Positions 8,644 through 16,151 are shown, counted from the stretch's first letter. The stretch: 36,696 nt of DNA from an uncultured Cellvibrio sp. (GCA_903858205.1 CAIOHY010000531.1:1-36696), one strand, 5' to 3'. Numbers and translations are program-made. The notes: generated by a model from the sequence alone, not told the origin.

Positions 8644-9378
8644 ATGACCACCCAAACAATCAAAGGCACTAGCGTATTGGTGACTGGCGCCTCGCGCGGA
8701 CTTGGCCTGGCATTTGTGAAAGTGTTGGCGGCACGCGGTGCTGAAAAAATTTATGCAGGCTATAAAAATGCAGAAGGTCTTGCAGAACTGAACAACCTGA
8801 AGTTGGCCAATGTAATTCCAGTATTACTGGATGTTACCGACTCTAACCATATTCAATTATTAGCTCAACAAATTAATGCACTGGATATTATTATTAATAA
8901 TGCGGGCATTGCATCAGCCTGCGGGTTTACCGCTGACCATGTATTGGAAACCGCAACTGCTGAAATGAACACGCATTATTTTGGCCCCCTAAAACTGATA
9001 ACCACTTTTTTGCCATTGCTCAAGCAAGCGCCGCAAGCTGGCATTATCAATATCGCCTCCATAGCGGCGATCAGTAATTTCAAGGCCATGGGCACCTACT
9101 CTGCATCAAAAGCCGCATTGCATTTTATGACTCAAGGTTTACGTGCTGAGCTTGCTGGCTCCACTATTTTTGTTCAAGGCGTCTACCCTGGTCCATTCGA
9201 TACTCGTTTAGCCGCCGGTTTTGACGGATTCAAACAAAGCCCGGAAACGATCGCAAACATCGTTCTGGATCTTTATCGCGAGCGAGTAGATGAAGTATTC
9301 CCAGATGAATTCTCTAAAACCATGTATCAAACCTTCCTTGAATCACCTAAAAAATTAACCGAAATTTTCTCCCAGTAA
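8644..9378 (+). CDS. short-chain dehydrogenase/reductase (SDR)
   Basis: This is an NAD(P)-dependent oxidoreductase of the classical SDR family, 244 residues long. It has the nucleotide-binding TGASRGLGLA motif (about residues 15-24), the NNAGIA motif (about 86-91), a serine in the INIASIAAIS strand, and the YSASKAALHF catalytic Tyr/Lys motif (about 153-157). A clear AGGAG ribosome site precedes the ATG. The lux box at 8555 lies upstream and a strong bidirectional terminator follows at 9397. Its place inside the quorum-controlled cluster suggests tailoring of the product (reduction or oxidation of a carbonyl), but SDR substrates cannot be read from sequence. Confidence 0.92.
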   Translation: MTTQTIKGTSVLVTGASRGLGLAFVKVLAARGAEKIYAGYKNAEGLAELNNLKLANVIPVLLDVTDSNHIQLLAQQINALDIIINNAGIASACGFTADHVLETATAEMNTHYFGPLKLITTFLPLLKQAPQAGIINIASIAAISNFKAMGTYSASKAALHFMTQGLRAELAGSTIFVQGVYPGPFDTRLAAGFDGFKQSPETIANIVLDLYRERVDEVFPDEFSKTMYQTFLESPKKLTEIFSQ

Positions 9379-9396
9379 AAAGCGAGGTATAAAAAC

Positions 9397-9438
9397 GCCG
9401 TCTTGTAAATGAAACCACTACAAGACGGCTTTCTATTT
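9397..9438. terminator. bidirectional rho-independent terminator
   Basis: A perfect 11-bp stem GCCGTCTTGTA / TACAAGACGGC (9397-9407 with 9419-9429) has an 11-base loop. A T-rich run (TTTCTATTTTA) lies on the right and an A5 run (9391-9395) on the left. It separates the convergent SDR gene and ACAD operon and can stop both. Confidence 0.92.
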
Positions 9439-9464
9439 TATTCCCCCCTTCGTAAAGTAATTGG

Positions 9465-10094
9465 CTAACCCACAACCACTTGACGAAATGCAAACTCCGC
9501 CCCGTGCCCTTTCAGATAGCCCCTTCCTCCTGCAAATTGTAAATATTGGTCAACCAGTTTATGGATGAGCGGCAAACCCAGCGATTGAAATAATTCCAGA
9601 TTAGCGGGCAGCTCTGGATTCTCAACCGCCAGCTCCCACAGGGCTTCAAATGCAAATAGCTTTGCTTGCAATTCTGCCAAGGTGAATTCTACATGCTGAT
9701 TGCGAACCAAGGGCACACCAAACGTTTGGCGCTGGCGCACCTCTGCAAGCAACTCGGTAAACACATATTCTGCAAAACCCAAATCAACTGCGGCAATCAT
9801 CAACACAGACTGGTTAGATTGGATATGGACAAATTCCTTCGACTTAGCGTTAGCAGCGCAACAAGCCACTGCGATAGCTCGATTGAGTTGCAGAAAGGGT
9901 GTGCGACCAAGCGCACGCAGATGATGATGTAGCTGATCCTTGATTGAAGGCTTAGCAAACTCTGCTATAAATGATTGCAGCACAGCTTTCTCAGGTATCT
10001 CCTTACCTTGCATCCATTGTGGGTGATCCGGCCAGTTACTCTTCAACCAGTGGCGCACATCCAACGTCATTAAATCAACGGATGTATTTATCAC
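9465..10094 (-). CDS. acyl-CoA dehydrogenase C-terminal-domain protein (short subunit)
   Basis: This 209-residue protein is just over half the size of a normal ACAD and resembles mainly the C-terminal helical domain. It has RQRQTFGVPLVRNQHVEFTLAELQAKLFA followed by QYLQFAGGRGYLKGHGAEFAFRQ, the GG-x-GY segment that contributes to FAD and substrate binding across the subunit interface. The N-terminal domain and EPGAGSD motif are missing. The upstream gene has that motif, so the two probably form a heteromeric enzyme (inference). The start is chosen at the GTG at 10094 because AATGGAG lies 5 bases before it and begins just after the upstream stop. A longer TTG-started version reaching 10130 would overlap the upstream gene and lacks such a site. 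It is last in the luxI operon, and the 9397 terminator follows. Confidence 0.8.
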   Translation of the reverse strand: MINTSVDLMTLDVRHWLKSNWPDHPQWMQGKEIPEKAVLQSFIAEFAKPSIKDQLHHHLRALGRTPFLQLNRAIAVACCAANAKSKEFVHIQSNQSVLMIAAVDLGFAEYVFTELLAEVRQRQTFGVPLVRNQHVEFTLAELQAKLFAFEALWELAVENPELPANLELFQSLGLPLIHKLVDQYLQFAGGRGYLKGHGAEFAFRQVVVG

Positions 10095-10107
10095 GGGGAC
10101 TCCATTA

Positions 10108-11238
10108 TTAATATTTTTCAGTGGCGGCAATACTTTTCAACATCATTTCATCAGAGCCGGTGGAGATGGAAAATAGACGCGCATCGGCAACGCAGGTTTG
10201 TAAACTGTTAACATCGCCCTTTGAATGCTGACGCGCCAGATCAAGAGCAAAAAGCGAAGCGCTTCGCGCAAGACGGGACGAAATGAGTTTACTGCTGGAT
10301 GACAGACTCAGGTATTCGCCATTAGCAAGCCAGTGCTGCATAGCTTTATACGTCAGTGCTCGACTAGCTTGCCATTCCGCAATTAGTGTTTGTAATTGCT
10401 GGTCTGCGGTATAGGTCCACTGTGCAGCGCGCGCGAGACATTGATAAGCAACTTGGTTTGCACGCAAAGACGATAAAATTCGCTCTTGTGCAAATTGCTG
10501 CAATTGATTGATCATTCCCATACCGGGCATCCCCAAACGGCAATCATCCCCTATCCAGAGATCATCAAAAAAAATATCGCTAACCGGGCATTGTGCGTTG
10601 CCAAGTGCAGGCCAGACATTGCCGAGCCTGAGTCCGGGCGTGTCTTTGGGTATCAAAAAATTCACCATGTTGAACGGCGCTCGATAATCAGCCAAGCGCG
10701 CTATTACAAAATGCACATCGGCTAGTGATGCCAATGAAATCATTGTTTTGTGGCCACATATACGCCAGCCGGAGCCATCCCTGGTAGCCGTTGTTGCGAG
10801 GTTAGTTACATCCGATCCAGCACCTGGTTCGCTAACCGCGTGACTTAACAGAATTTCGCCCCGCAGTGCAGGCATTAAGAATCGTTCAATTTGTTCCGGT
10901 GCCCCGTACTGGTCAATAAAGGGCGCCACCATATCTAGATGAATGGTGAGAGCCATACCAATACCACCGGATGGAATTCGCCCCAAACTTTCCGCGAACA
11001 TGGCTTGGGCCGCCAAACCAGCACCGGTACCACCTTTTTCTTTTGCGTAACGCAACCCACTCAACTGCTCGCTGCGGAGCGCGGCGATGAGTTGGTGATA
11101 ATTACATTGAGTAGTTGTTTTAGCTGCAGGCATCAAAAAGCGGTCGAAGGTCTTGTTAATGTGCGCTCGCAGTTGTTCGGCACCCTCAAATTTCCAAAAT
11201 GCCGGAGTGGGATGGTCACCCAATAAAAACTGGTTCAT
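10108..11238 (-). CDS. acyl-CoA dehydrogenase
   Basis: This 376-residue flavoenzyme has the full ACAD layout. The helical N-domain includes LRYAKEKGGTGAGLAAQAMFAESLGR. The FAD motif is LLSHAVSEPGAGSDVTNLAT (131-150). A beta-barrel segment contains GWRICGHKTMIS. The C-terminal helices end SISTGSDEMMLKSIA. A GAGGTGA ribosome site precedes the ATG at 11238. It is third in the luxI operon, 24 bp after the DapF-like gene and 13 bp before the short ACAD partner. The likely reaction is alpha,beta-desaturation of a thioester; given the free adenylation enzyme and carrier protein in the neighbouring operon, the substrate may be carrier-bound rather than CoA-bound (inference). Confidence 0.9.
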   Translation of the reverse strand: MNQFLLGDHPTPAFWKFEGAEQLRAHINKTFDRFLMPAAKTTTQCNYHQLIAALRSEQLSGLRYAKEKGGTGAGLAAQAMFAESLGRIPSGGIGMALTIHLDMVAPFIDQYGAPEQIERFLMPALRGEILLSHAVSEPGAGSDVTNLATTATRDGSGWRICGHKTMISLASLADVHFVIARLADYRAPFNMVNFLIPKDTPGLRLGNVWPALGNAQCPVSDIFFDDLWIGDDCRLGMPGMGMINQLQQFAQERILSSLRANQVAYQCLARAAQWTYTADQQLQTLIAEWQASRALTYKAMQHWLANGEYLSLSSSSKLISSRLARSASLFALDLARQHSKGDVNSLQTCVADARLFSISTGSDEMMLKSIAATEKY

Positions 11239-11262
11239 TCGTCACCTCAAAAAATGAGCGGA

Positions 11263-12105
11263 CTAGCCTGACTGCTGCCACTCAAGCGAGACCTGACCCG
11301 TGGCGATATGAGCGACCGATCCCATCATGGTAATGTGAAAAGCGGGTGAAATAGCAATGTGAATATCACCACCAGCTAGATGGACAAGAACCTCTCCATC
11401 GCAATAACCCAGCTTATGCGCAACAGCCGCAGCAGCACAACTGCTGCTACCGGATGCCAAAGTGTAACCGGCGCCTCGCTCCCAAATTTCAACCTGAATT
11501 TCACGGCGATTAAGAACGCGTACAAACTGAACATTGGTGCGATTAGGAAATAGCGGATGTGTTTCTAGAATGGGCCCGAGCGCACGCGCCATTTGCTCAT
11601 CGGGATGATCAGTAAATATCACGCAGTGAGGGTTGCCAATCGTCGCAGCGGAAAACACCAGATCTTGTCCATTTATCACAACAGATTCTTGCAAGACATC
11701 GCGCATCAGCCCGGCTACCGGAATAGCGTGACTGTTAAAACTGACCTGCCCCATCTCCACACGCACTTGCCTACCACATTCCAGTATTTGTGCGTTAACT
11801 TTTCCGCCTTTGGTATGCAAAACAAATTCGTCATCGCCAACAATTTTCTGGTCCCATAGGTAGCGACAAAAAATTCGTATGCCGTTACCACTTTTTTCCG
11901 CTTCACTGCCATCTGGGTTAAAAATCCGAAGGTGCGGAACTCCATAGTCCGCGCTGCCGGAGTCAAGCAGCACACCATCGGAGCCGATACCAAAATTTGT
12001 GTCGCATATCCGCCGAATCAAATCACAGTTTAATTCTTCTACAAAATCAACAGCGCGCATAACTATGTAGCTGTTACCCAATGCATGGTACTTGAAAAAA
12101 TCCAT
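11263..12105 (-). CDS. diaminopimelate-epimerase-like protein with both catalytic Cys replaced by Ser
   Basis: The 280-residue protein has the two-lobed DapF fold. Its N-terminus MDFFKYHALGN matches the family start, so translation is set at the ATG at 12105 with GGA upstream, not at 12129. FGIGSDGV and IFNPDGSEAEKSGNGIR (61-77) form the first active-site loop. IGNPHCVIF lies mid-protein, and ERGAGYTLASGSSSC (209-223) is the second loop. In known DapF the motifs are CGNG and ACGTG, with two cysteines acting as the acid/base pair. Here they are Ser72 and Ser218. The ligand-binding frame is kept, so it may act on a different substrate, by a different mechanism, or as an isomerase. It is second in the luxI operon, 29 bp after luxI, which argues against a housekeeping lysine-pathway role. 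Confidence 0.85.
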   Translation of the reverse strand: MDFFKYHALGNSYIVMRAVDFVEELNCDLIRRICDTNFGIGSDGVLLDSGSADYGVPHLRIFNPDGSEAEKSGNGIRIFCRYLWDQKIVGDDEFVLHTKGGKVNAQILECGRQVRVEMGQVSFNSHAIPVAGLMRDVLQESVVINGQDLVFSAATIGNPHCVIFTDHPDEQMARALGPILETHPLFPNRTNVQFVRVLNRREIQVEIWERGAGYTLASGSSSCAAAAVAHKLGYCDGEVLVHLAGGDIHIAISPAFHITMMGSVAHIATGQVSLEWQQSG

Positions 12106-12134
12106 AAGTGATTCCAGCAATCTAATCAAAAAAA

Positions 12135-12719
12135 CTAATGTGAGTGGATATTAAGCGACTCATCCACCTCAATCCATAAAGCTACTGAACGCTCCACACC
12201 AATTTGCAATGTTTTTCCTTCACCCATGCGCCAACAATTAACACCCAGTTGACGCAACATTCTTTCACAGGCAATACTGGTAACAGTCACATAATATTTA
12301 ATATTTTTTCTGCGCGCGAACTCATAGAACGACCGAACCATTTGAATGGTAATACCGGACATATAGCCTTTATGACAGCTAGCAGATCCTTTGCGGACAG
12401 CAAAACGACTAATTTCCCACACATCACTTTCCATTGGCGCAGCTTCGCCCTGTAATAATTCAGGAAAGATATCCTTGAGCATATAGCTACCCATGGTAGG
12501 CAGTGCCCGCCAACATCCATCCACGCTGCCCTGTGCATTTTGCACAGCAATATGAAAGGGATCCAGATCATCAAAATTATCTCGCTCGAGACCGTCATGC
12601 GTTTGTATGTCCCACTGCAGACGCTCCAGAAAAATTTCATGACGCAGTTTAAAAATATCGGTGAAAAAACCGGCTGATATCGAACTATTATTTTCCTGTG
12701 CAATCACAATGTTACTCAT
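12135..12719 (-). CDS. LuxI-family acyl-homoserine-lactone synthase
   Basis: This enzyme makes an acyl-homoserine lactone from S-adenosylmethionine and an acyl donor (acyl-ACP or, in some members, acyl-CoA). Every hallmark LuxI residue is visible at a constant offset: Arg26, Phe30, Trp36, Asp47, Asp50, Arg71, Phe85, Glu102 and Arg105 (in KLRHEIF, RLQW, LERDNFDDLDP, CWRALP, KDIFPELL and WEISRF). The 194-residue length is typical. The start is set at MSNIVIAQ because GGAG lies ten bases before that ATG; an ATG at 12737 would add six residues. A full lux box lies 65 bp upstream, so positive autoinduction is expected. It is the first gene of an operon with the DapF-like and ACAD genes, so signal and metabolite enzymes are co-transcribed. 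The acyl chain cannot be predicted from sequence. Confidence 0.96.
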   Translation of the reverse strand: MSNIVIAQENNSSISAGFFTDIFKLRHEIFLERLQWDIQTHDGLERDNFDDLDPFHIAVQNAQGSVDGCWRALPTMGSYMLKDIFPELLQGEAAPMESDVWEISRFAVRKGSASCHKGYMSGITIQMVRSFYEFARRKNIKYYVTVTSIACERMLRQLGVNCWRMGEGKTLQIGVERSVALWIEVDESLNIHSH

Positions 12720-12783
12720 CCTTTTGCAGCTCCGCATCTAACTAATGGAGCCGCCAACTTAATAATCTATTCCTTTAGACATT

Positions 12784-12803
12784 AGCTGTCGCTTCTAACA
12801 GTA
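12784..12803. promoter_or_regulatory. lux box upstream of luxI
   Basis: The site reads AGCTGT-CGCTTCTA-ACAGTA, a full CTGT-N8-ACAG match with the same half-sites as the one at 8555. Reading leftward, a TAGATT -10-like hexamer lies about 25-30 bases beyond the centre of the box. That places the box over the -35 region, the usual geometry of a LuxR-activated promoter. Confidence 0.82.
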
Positions 12804-13000
12804 GCCAATAACACCAAATATAATTGTTTAAAAACAATGAGTTAACTATAATTTCGTGAAGACTGTAAGAACTGACAGCTGGCGATATCGGGCTGATGGT
12901 GGCAAGGTTTTTAAAAGAGCCACCTGTAACATTTTTCACTAGCGCACTGTGAGAATTTCACCAAAATACGTATTCGACTAAGAAATTACAGGTAAGCGTT

Positions 13001-13969
13001 TTGAAACGATCGGAGCTGAACGATAAAACATTTAGTGATGCACTAAGCCTTACATTGAATACATCTCGTAGTTTGGCGCCTCGCGCCGCTATCGGCTGGT
13101 GTTTATTGGATACCGGAAATCAAGTTATAGCTTGCGATGCAACTATGGCTGGCGTGGCATCCACAAAGCTGATTCATTGCCTGCGTCAACATGCTGAACA
13201 ATGCCAGCAAATAGTGCTTACACTGGAACCCATTCAGGGAATCGTGAATGGAGGTGAATTAATTAATGTGTTGGAAAATTCATCGTGCGAAAAAATTAGT
13301 ATCGCTCATCGTATGGAATCGAAATATCTCGATTTGGACTGGTTACGCTGGAAAGAAACTTGGCCAGGAGACTTAAATTATCTCGCGCAATCTTACGTGG
13401 CGGAACAACTTGCGGCCGGCATTGAATCAGTTAAACAACGTCATCGCCCATGGGTAATTGCGGTGTGTGCAGCAGATTGGTTTGGTCGAAGCTTATCGCT
13501 GAAGGATCAATGTGAAGGTTTTGCAATTAAGGAACAACTTAATCATTACGCAAGCCAAAGTCGCGCAATTCTGTTTACTCCTGAACAGCAAGAATTCGTC
13601 AGTAATTTACCAGAAACAAATTCTATTAATGAACCTATAGCTCCATTTGAAATTTATGATTTTCACGCAATTGAATCGCTACTGAACTATTGGGCAAGTG
13701 AATATAGATGCAACTGCGTAATTTATACCAATACTCTTACACTCGGTTATTTGCTCCAGCAAGAACTGGTGGATGAAGTCGTTTATTATTTGGCAGATGC
13801 AGACAACGACAGCCGCTTAGCTGAAGCCGGCTCGATGCACGGGTTGCCGGTAATGAATTTCGCGGGCTGGCAAACTACCTCCTGCTCAAAAGCAGGAGAT
13901 GGTTGCCGCTTAGTGTTAAGGCGCAAATCCAGCCACTCAAATTATCTATCAAATCCTAGGCTTAATTAA
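13001..13969 (+). CDS. degenerate RibD-like (deaminase-reductase) protein
   Basis: The 322 residues align by eye with the bifunctional riboflavin enzyme RibD, but its catalytic signatures are gone. In the N-half, VLTLEPIQGIVNGGELINVLEN corresponds to the VTLEPCSHxGxTPPC region without the zinc cysteines, and the HAE zinc/proton-shuttle motif is not at its place. In the C-half, HRPWVIAVCAADWFGRSLS corresponds to RPFVxLKxAxSLDGR, and LLQQELVDEVVYYLAD to the end of the reductase domain. It may be a non-catalytic or repurposed homologue. The start is TTG at 13001 with AGGTAA upstream, so the exact N-terminus is uncertain. It diverges from luxI and its 3' end overlaps the luxR 3' end by 21 bp, which places it inside the quorum-sensing locus. 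A near-perfect hairpin (CTCCTGCT-CAAA-AGCAGGAG, about 13879-13898) lies within its 3' end. Confidence 0.65.
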   Translation: MKRSELNDKTFSDALSLTLNTSRSLAPRAAIGWCLLDTGNQVIACDATMAGVASTKLIHCLRQHAEQCQQIVLTLEPIQGIVNGGELINVLENSSCEKISIAHRMESKYLDLDWLRWKETWPGDLNYLAQSYVAEQLAAGIESVKQRHRPWVIAVCAADWFGRSLSLKDQCEGFAIKEQLNHYASQSRAILFTPEQQEFVSNLPETNSINEPIAPFEIYDFHAIESLLNYWASEYRCNCVIYTNTLTLGYLLQQELVDEVVYYLADADNDSRLAEAGSMHGLPVMNFAGWQTTSCSKAGDGCRLVLRRKSSHSNYLSNPRLN

Positions 13970-14695
13970 TCCCGACGACATTGCTTTAGCAACAGCGTGC
14001 TGACGATTGACCGCACCTAATTTTTTAGTGGCGCTGGTTAAGTGAAAAATAACCGTACGCTCGGTAACATCAATAATTTTGGAGATTTCCCAAGTGGTTT
14101 TCCCCTCGCACGCCCAGAATAAGCACTCCACTTCACGGGGAGTAAGATTATCTTTTTTCTTGGGTGCACTATTGATATTAATGCGCATCACAGTGCCAAA
14201 CAATTCAATGCAAAATGCATGGGCGAGGGGCAGCACTTTTTCAAAACGAGCATCTATATCCTCCCCCGAAGCACTTGCAAGACTAAAAATGGCAAAATCG
14301 CCATTGTGGGAGCGAAGAGGAATCGAAATACCATGAATGAGTCCAAACTCTGCAGCTTGCGCTAATATTTGCTCAGCAGCGGGAGTAAGGTAATCGTCGA
14401 GCTCTAACAATTGATCCCAACGAACAGGGGTTACGTTCTCAAAACAATAACGCACAACTGGATCATTGCTTTGGTAGGAAGATTCAAAATAGGTTTTAAT
14501 CCAAGCGTCTGGATAATTGGTGATCGAGGATATCTCGGGTGCACTAAGTGAGGTAGGGCGACACATCCCGAAGAGATAATGCTCGAACCCTACCATCTCA
14601 CTAAATTTATCGCATAAAATTTTCACGTCGTCCAAAGTAGAGATTTGACTTTGATGACCGGAAAAATCCTGCAAGATTTGGAAAGCTTGAACCAT
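13949..14695 (-). CDS. LuxR-family quorum-sensing transcription regulator
   Basis: This acyl-HSL receptor and DNA-binding activator is 248 residues long. The N-terminal ligand domain keeps the invariant TraR/LuxR pocket residues at a constant offset: Trp65, Tyr69, Asp78, Pro79, Trp93 and Gly122 (in PDAWIKTYFESSY, NDPVVRYC, RWDQL and GISIPL). The C-terminal LuxR helix-turn-helix is LTPREVECLFWACEGKTTWEISKIIDVTERTVIFHL. All six residues kept means it is a genuine AHL-type receptor, most likely the partner of the LuxI encoded about 1.2 kb away. It is convergent with the RibD-like gene. The expected DNA targets are the three lux-box-like sites in this window; I found none in front of luxR itself. 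Confidence 0.96.
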   Translation of the reverse strand: MVQAFQILQDFSGHQSQISTLDDVKILCDKFSEMVGFEHYLFGMCRPTSLSAPEISSITNYPDAWIKTYFESSYQSNDPVVRYCFENVTPVRWDQLLELDDYLTPAAEQILAQAAEFGLIHGISIPLRSHNGDFAIFSLASASGEDIDARFEKVLPLAHAFCIELFGTVMRININSAPKKKDNLTPREVECLFWACEGKTTWEISKIIDVTERTVIFHLTSATKKLGAVNRQHAVAKAMSSGLIKPRI

Positions 14696-15439
14696 ATCAA
14701 AATTCCTTGATAGTTGATTTATGCGCTAGCCGTATGATCCGCCGGTTGAGGCGAAGTTAATTTGTGCAGTCATTAACAGCAGGTGTAAGTCGCATTCCTC
14801 TAAGACTCGATTTCAACTGCCGAACGCAACTTATTTAAATCACAACAGGTGTCGTGCCAGAAAAACGAGTCCCTGATTATCTCGGGCATAACCAAAGAAT
14901 AACACCAGAAGATTAAAAAAGTCAGCGCCAAGGCGTGTATTAATTATTAATTAGTACGTGATGCGCCATTAAAATTGACAAAAAAACAGGGAGAGATATT
15001 TTTTTCGGATTCTTTGTCGGCTAAATAAACCTAACCACTGTATATAGCGCGCTAGTAGTCATTAGCACCCTACTACTTTTACGCAAGCTTTCGTGCCATT
15101 CATCGCGCATAAAATATATGCATTGTGTCGCCATAAACCGTTTACCAATTTTTGGCGTTAATTAATGGTCTGTCGCTGACTATAAAAAAGTAACCGCACT
15201 GGCACGAGCATTTTGCTTAAGACAGCTTTACCATAGAGATCTATGCCGACCAGACCAGGTGAAATTTTCGCTGAATCTTTACTGATTATTGCAAGATAAA
15301 TTGAAGTCTGCTGGTTAATTTACCGGTTAAACATCCGCCATATATGGCAAGCCCTGATATCTACGGCAGCTTTAACGACAAGCAGGTGACATCGCGTATC
15401 CCGCCTCAGACTTACAACAGAATCATTGGACGGAAGGAA
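14696..15439. other. long intergenic region between luxR and the PaiB-like gene
   Basis: About 740 bp hold no convincing gene. The left end must contain the leftward luxR promoter and the right end the rightward promoter of the PaiB-like gene. The middle (14930-15010) is AT-rich. A 9-bp inverted pair, TCGTGCCAG (about 14852) and CTGGCACGA (about 15199), lies roughly 340 bp apart and is the only structure I noticed. The frame of the PaiB-like gene stays open upstream to 15344, but that part does not look like PaiB. Confidence 0.5.
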
Positions 15440-16057
15440 ATGTACATACCAAAACACTTTGAGGAATCTAACATTGAGGTTTTGCATGAGTTTATTAAAT
15501 GCAATCCATTTGCCGCGTTAATCACAAACACGGAAGACGGCCTTAACGCAGAACATATTCCAGTGTATTTAAATACTGAAAACGCCAATAGGGTACGCGT
15601 TCAAGGGCATATAGCCACGTCGAACTCTCTTTGGAAAAGAAGCTCACCTGCGCAAGAATGCCTACTTATATTTCAAGGCAGCAACGCTTACATCACACCC
15701 AATTGGTTTCCATCTAAAGAAACAGACGGAAGGGTTGTTCCCACATGGAATTATTCTGTTGTTCATGTGAGAGGCAATATAGAATTTATTCATGAACCAG
15801 CATGGAAACTTGAATTACTGAACAAGCTGACAGCTCAACATGAGAATACTTTGAATAACCCCTGGAAAGTTTCAGATGCGCCTCCTGAGTTTATTCAGAA
15901 ATTGTTACCGGCAATTGTAGGCTTTGAAATTGTCGTTAACGACATTGTCGGAAAATTTAAACTCAGCCAAAATCAGACGCAAGACAATAGAACTGGCATC
16001 GCTGAAGGGCTGGAAAAACAGGGTCATGAAATGGCCAGACAGATTTCAAAATCCTAA
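15440..16057 (+). CDS. PaiB-like FMN-binding split-barrel protein
   Basis: This 205-residue protein belongs to the PaiB family (FMN-binding negative transcriptional regulator, FMN-binding split barrel). The N-terminus MYIPKHFEESN matches the family start, so the ATG at 15440 with GGAAGG just before it is preferred over the upstream in-frame ATG at 15344. Conserved stretches are NPFAALIT, HIPVYL, VQGHIATSNSLWK, YITPNWFPSK and VPTWNYSVVHVRG. The C-terminal LLPAIVGFEIVVNDIVGKFKLSQNQ is diagnostic. In Bacillus, PaiB works with the acetyltransferase PaiA on sporulation and protease genes, but most proteobacterial members are uncharacterised, and no PaiA is nearby. Its relation to the quorum-sensing cluster is unknown. 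Confidence 0.9.
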   Translation: MYIPKHFEESNIEVLHEFIKCNPFAALITNTEDGLNAEHIPVYLNTENANRVRVQGHIATSNSLWKRSSPAQECLLIFQGSNAYITPNWFPSKETDGRVVPTWNYSVVHVRGNIEFIHEPAWKLELLNKLTAQHENTLNNPWKVSDAPPEFIQKLLPAIVGFEIVVNDIVGKFKLSQNQTQDNRTGIAEGLEKQGHEMARQISKS

Positions 16058-16151
16058 CGACTACTAATTGCTGCACTCAGGATCGCCGAATCGTTTTTGT
16101 AACCAATTAAACAACCCACCAATTCAAAATCATCACAAGCGGAACAATTTT

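Noticed and set aside
9666-9932. Plus-strand frames opposite the short ACAD gene
   Set aside because: The minus-strand ACAD domain is clear, and the plus-strand products show no recognisable features.
11263-12105. Calling the DapF-like gene the housekeeping dapF
   Set aside because: Both catalytic cysteines are replaced and it lies in a luxI operon rather than near lysA/xerC; kept as DapF-like only.
12921-12961. Additional lux box before the RibD-like gene (ACCTGT half-site; GTGA-GAATT-TCAC palindrome)
   Set aside because: Only one half-site matches, and the palindrome has short arms and wrong spacing for a lux box.
2600-14695. Toxoflavin-type cluster, suggested by a RibD-like gene beside a LuxI/LuxR pair
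   Set aside because: There is no GTP cyclohydrolase, methyltransferase or the other tox genes, and the RibD-like protein lacks its catalytic motifs.
15344-15439. Longer N-terminus for the PaiB-like protein
   Set aside because: The extra 32 codons have no family similarity, and the family start MYIPKHF coincides with the ATG at 15440 with a nearby ribosome site.
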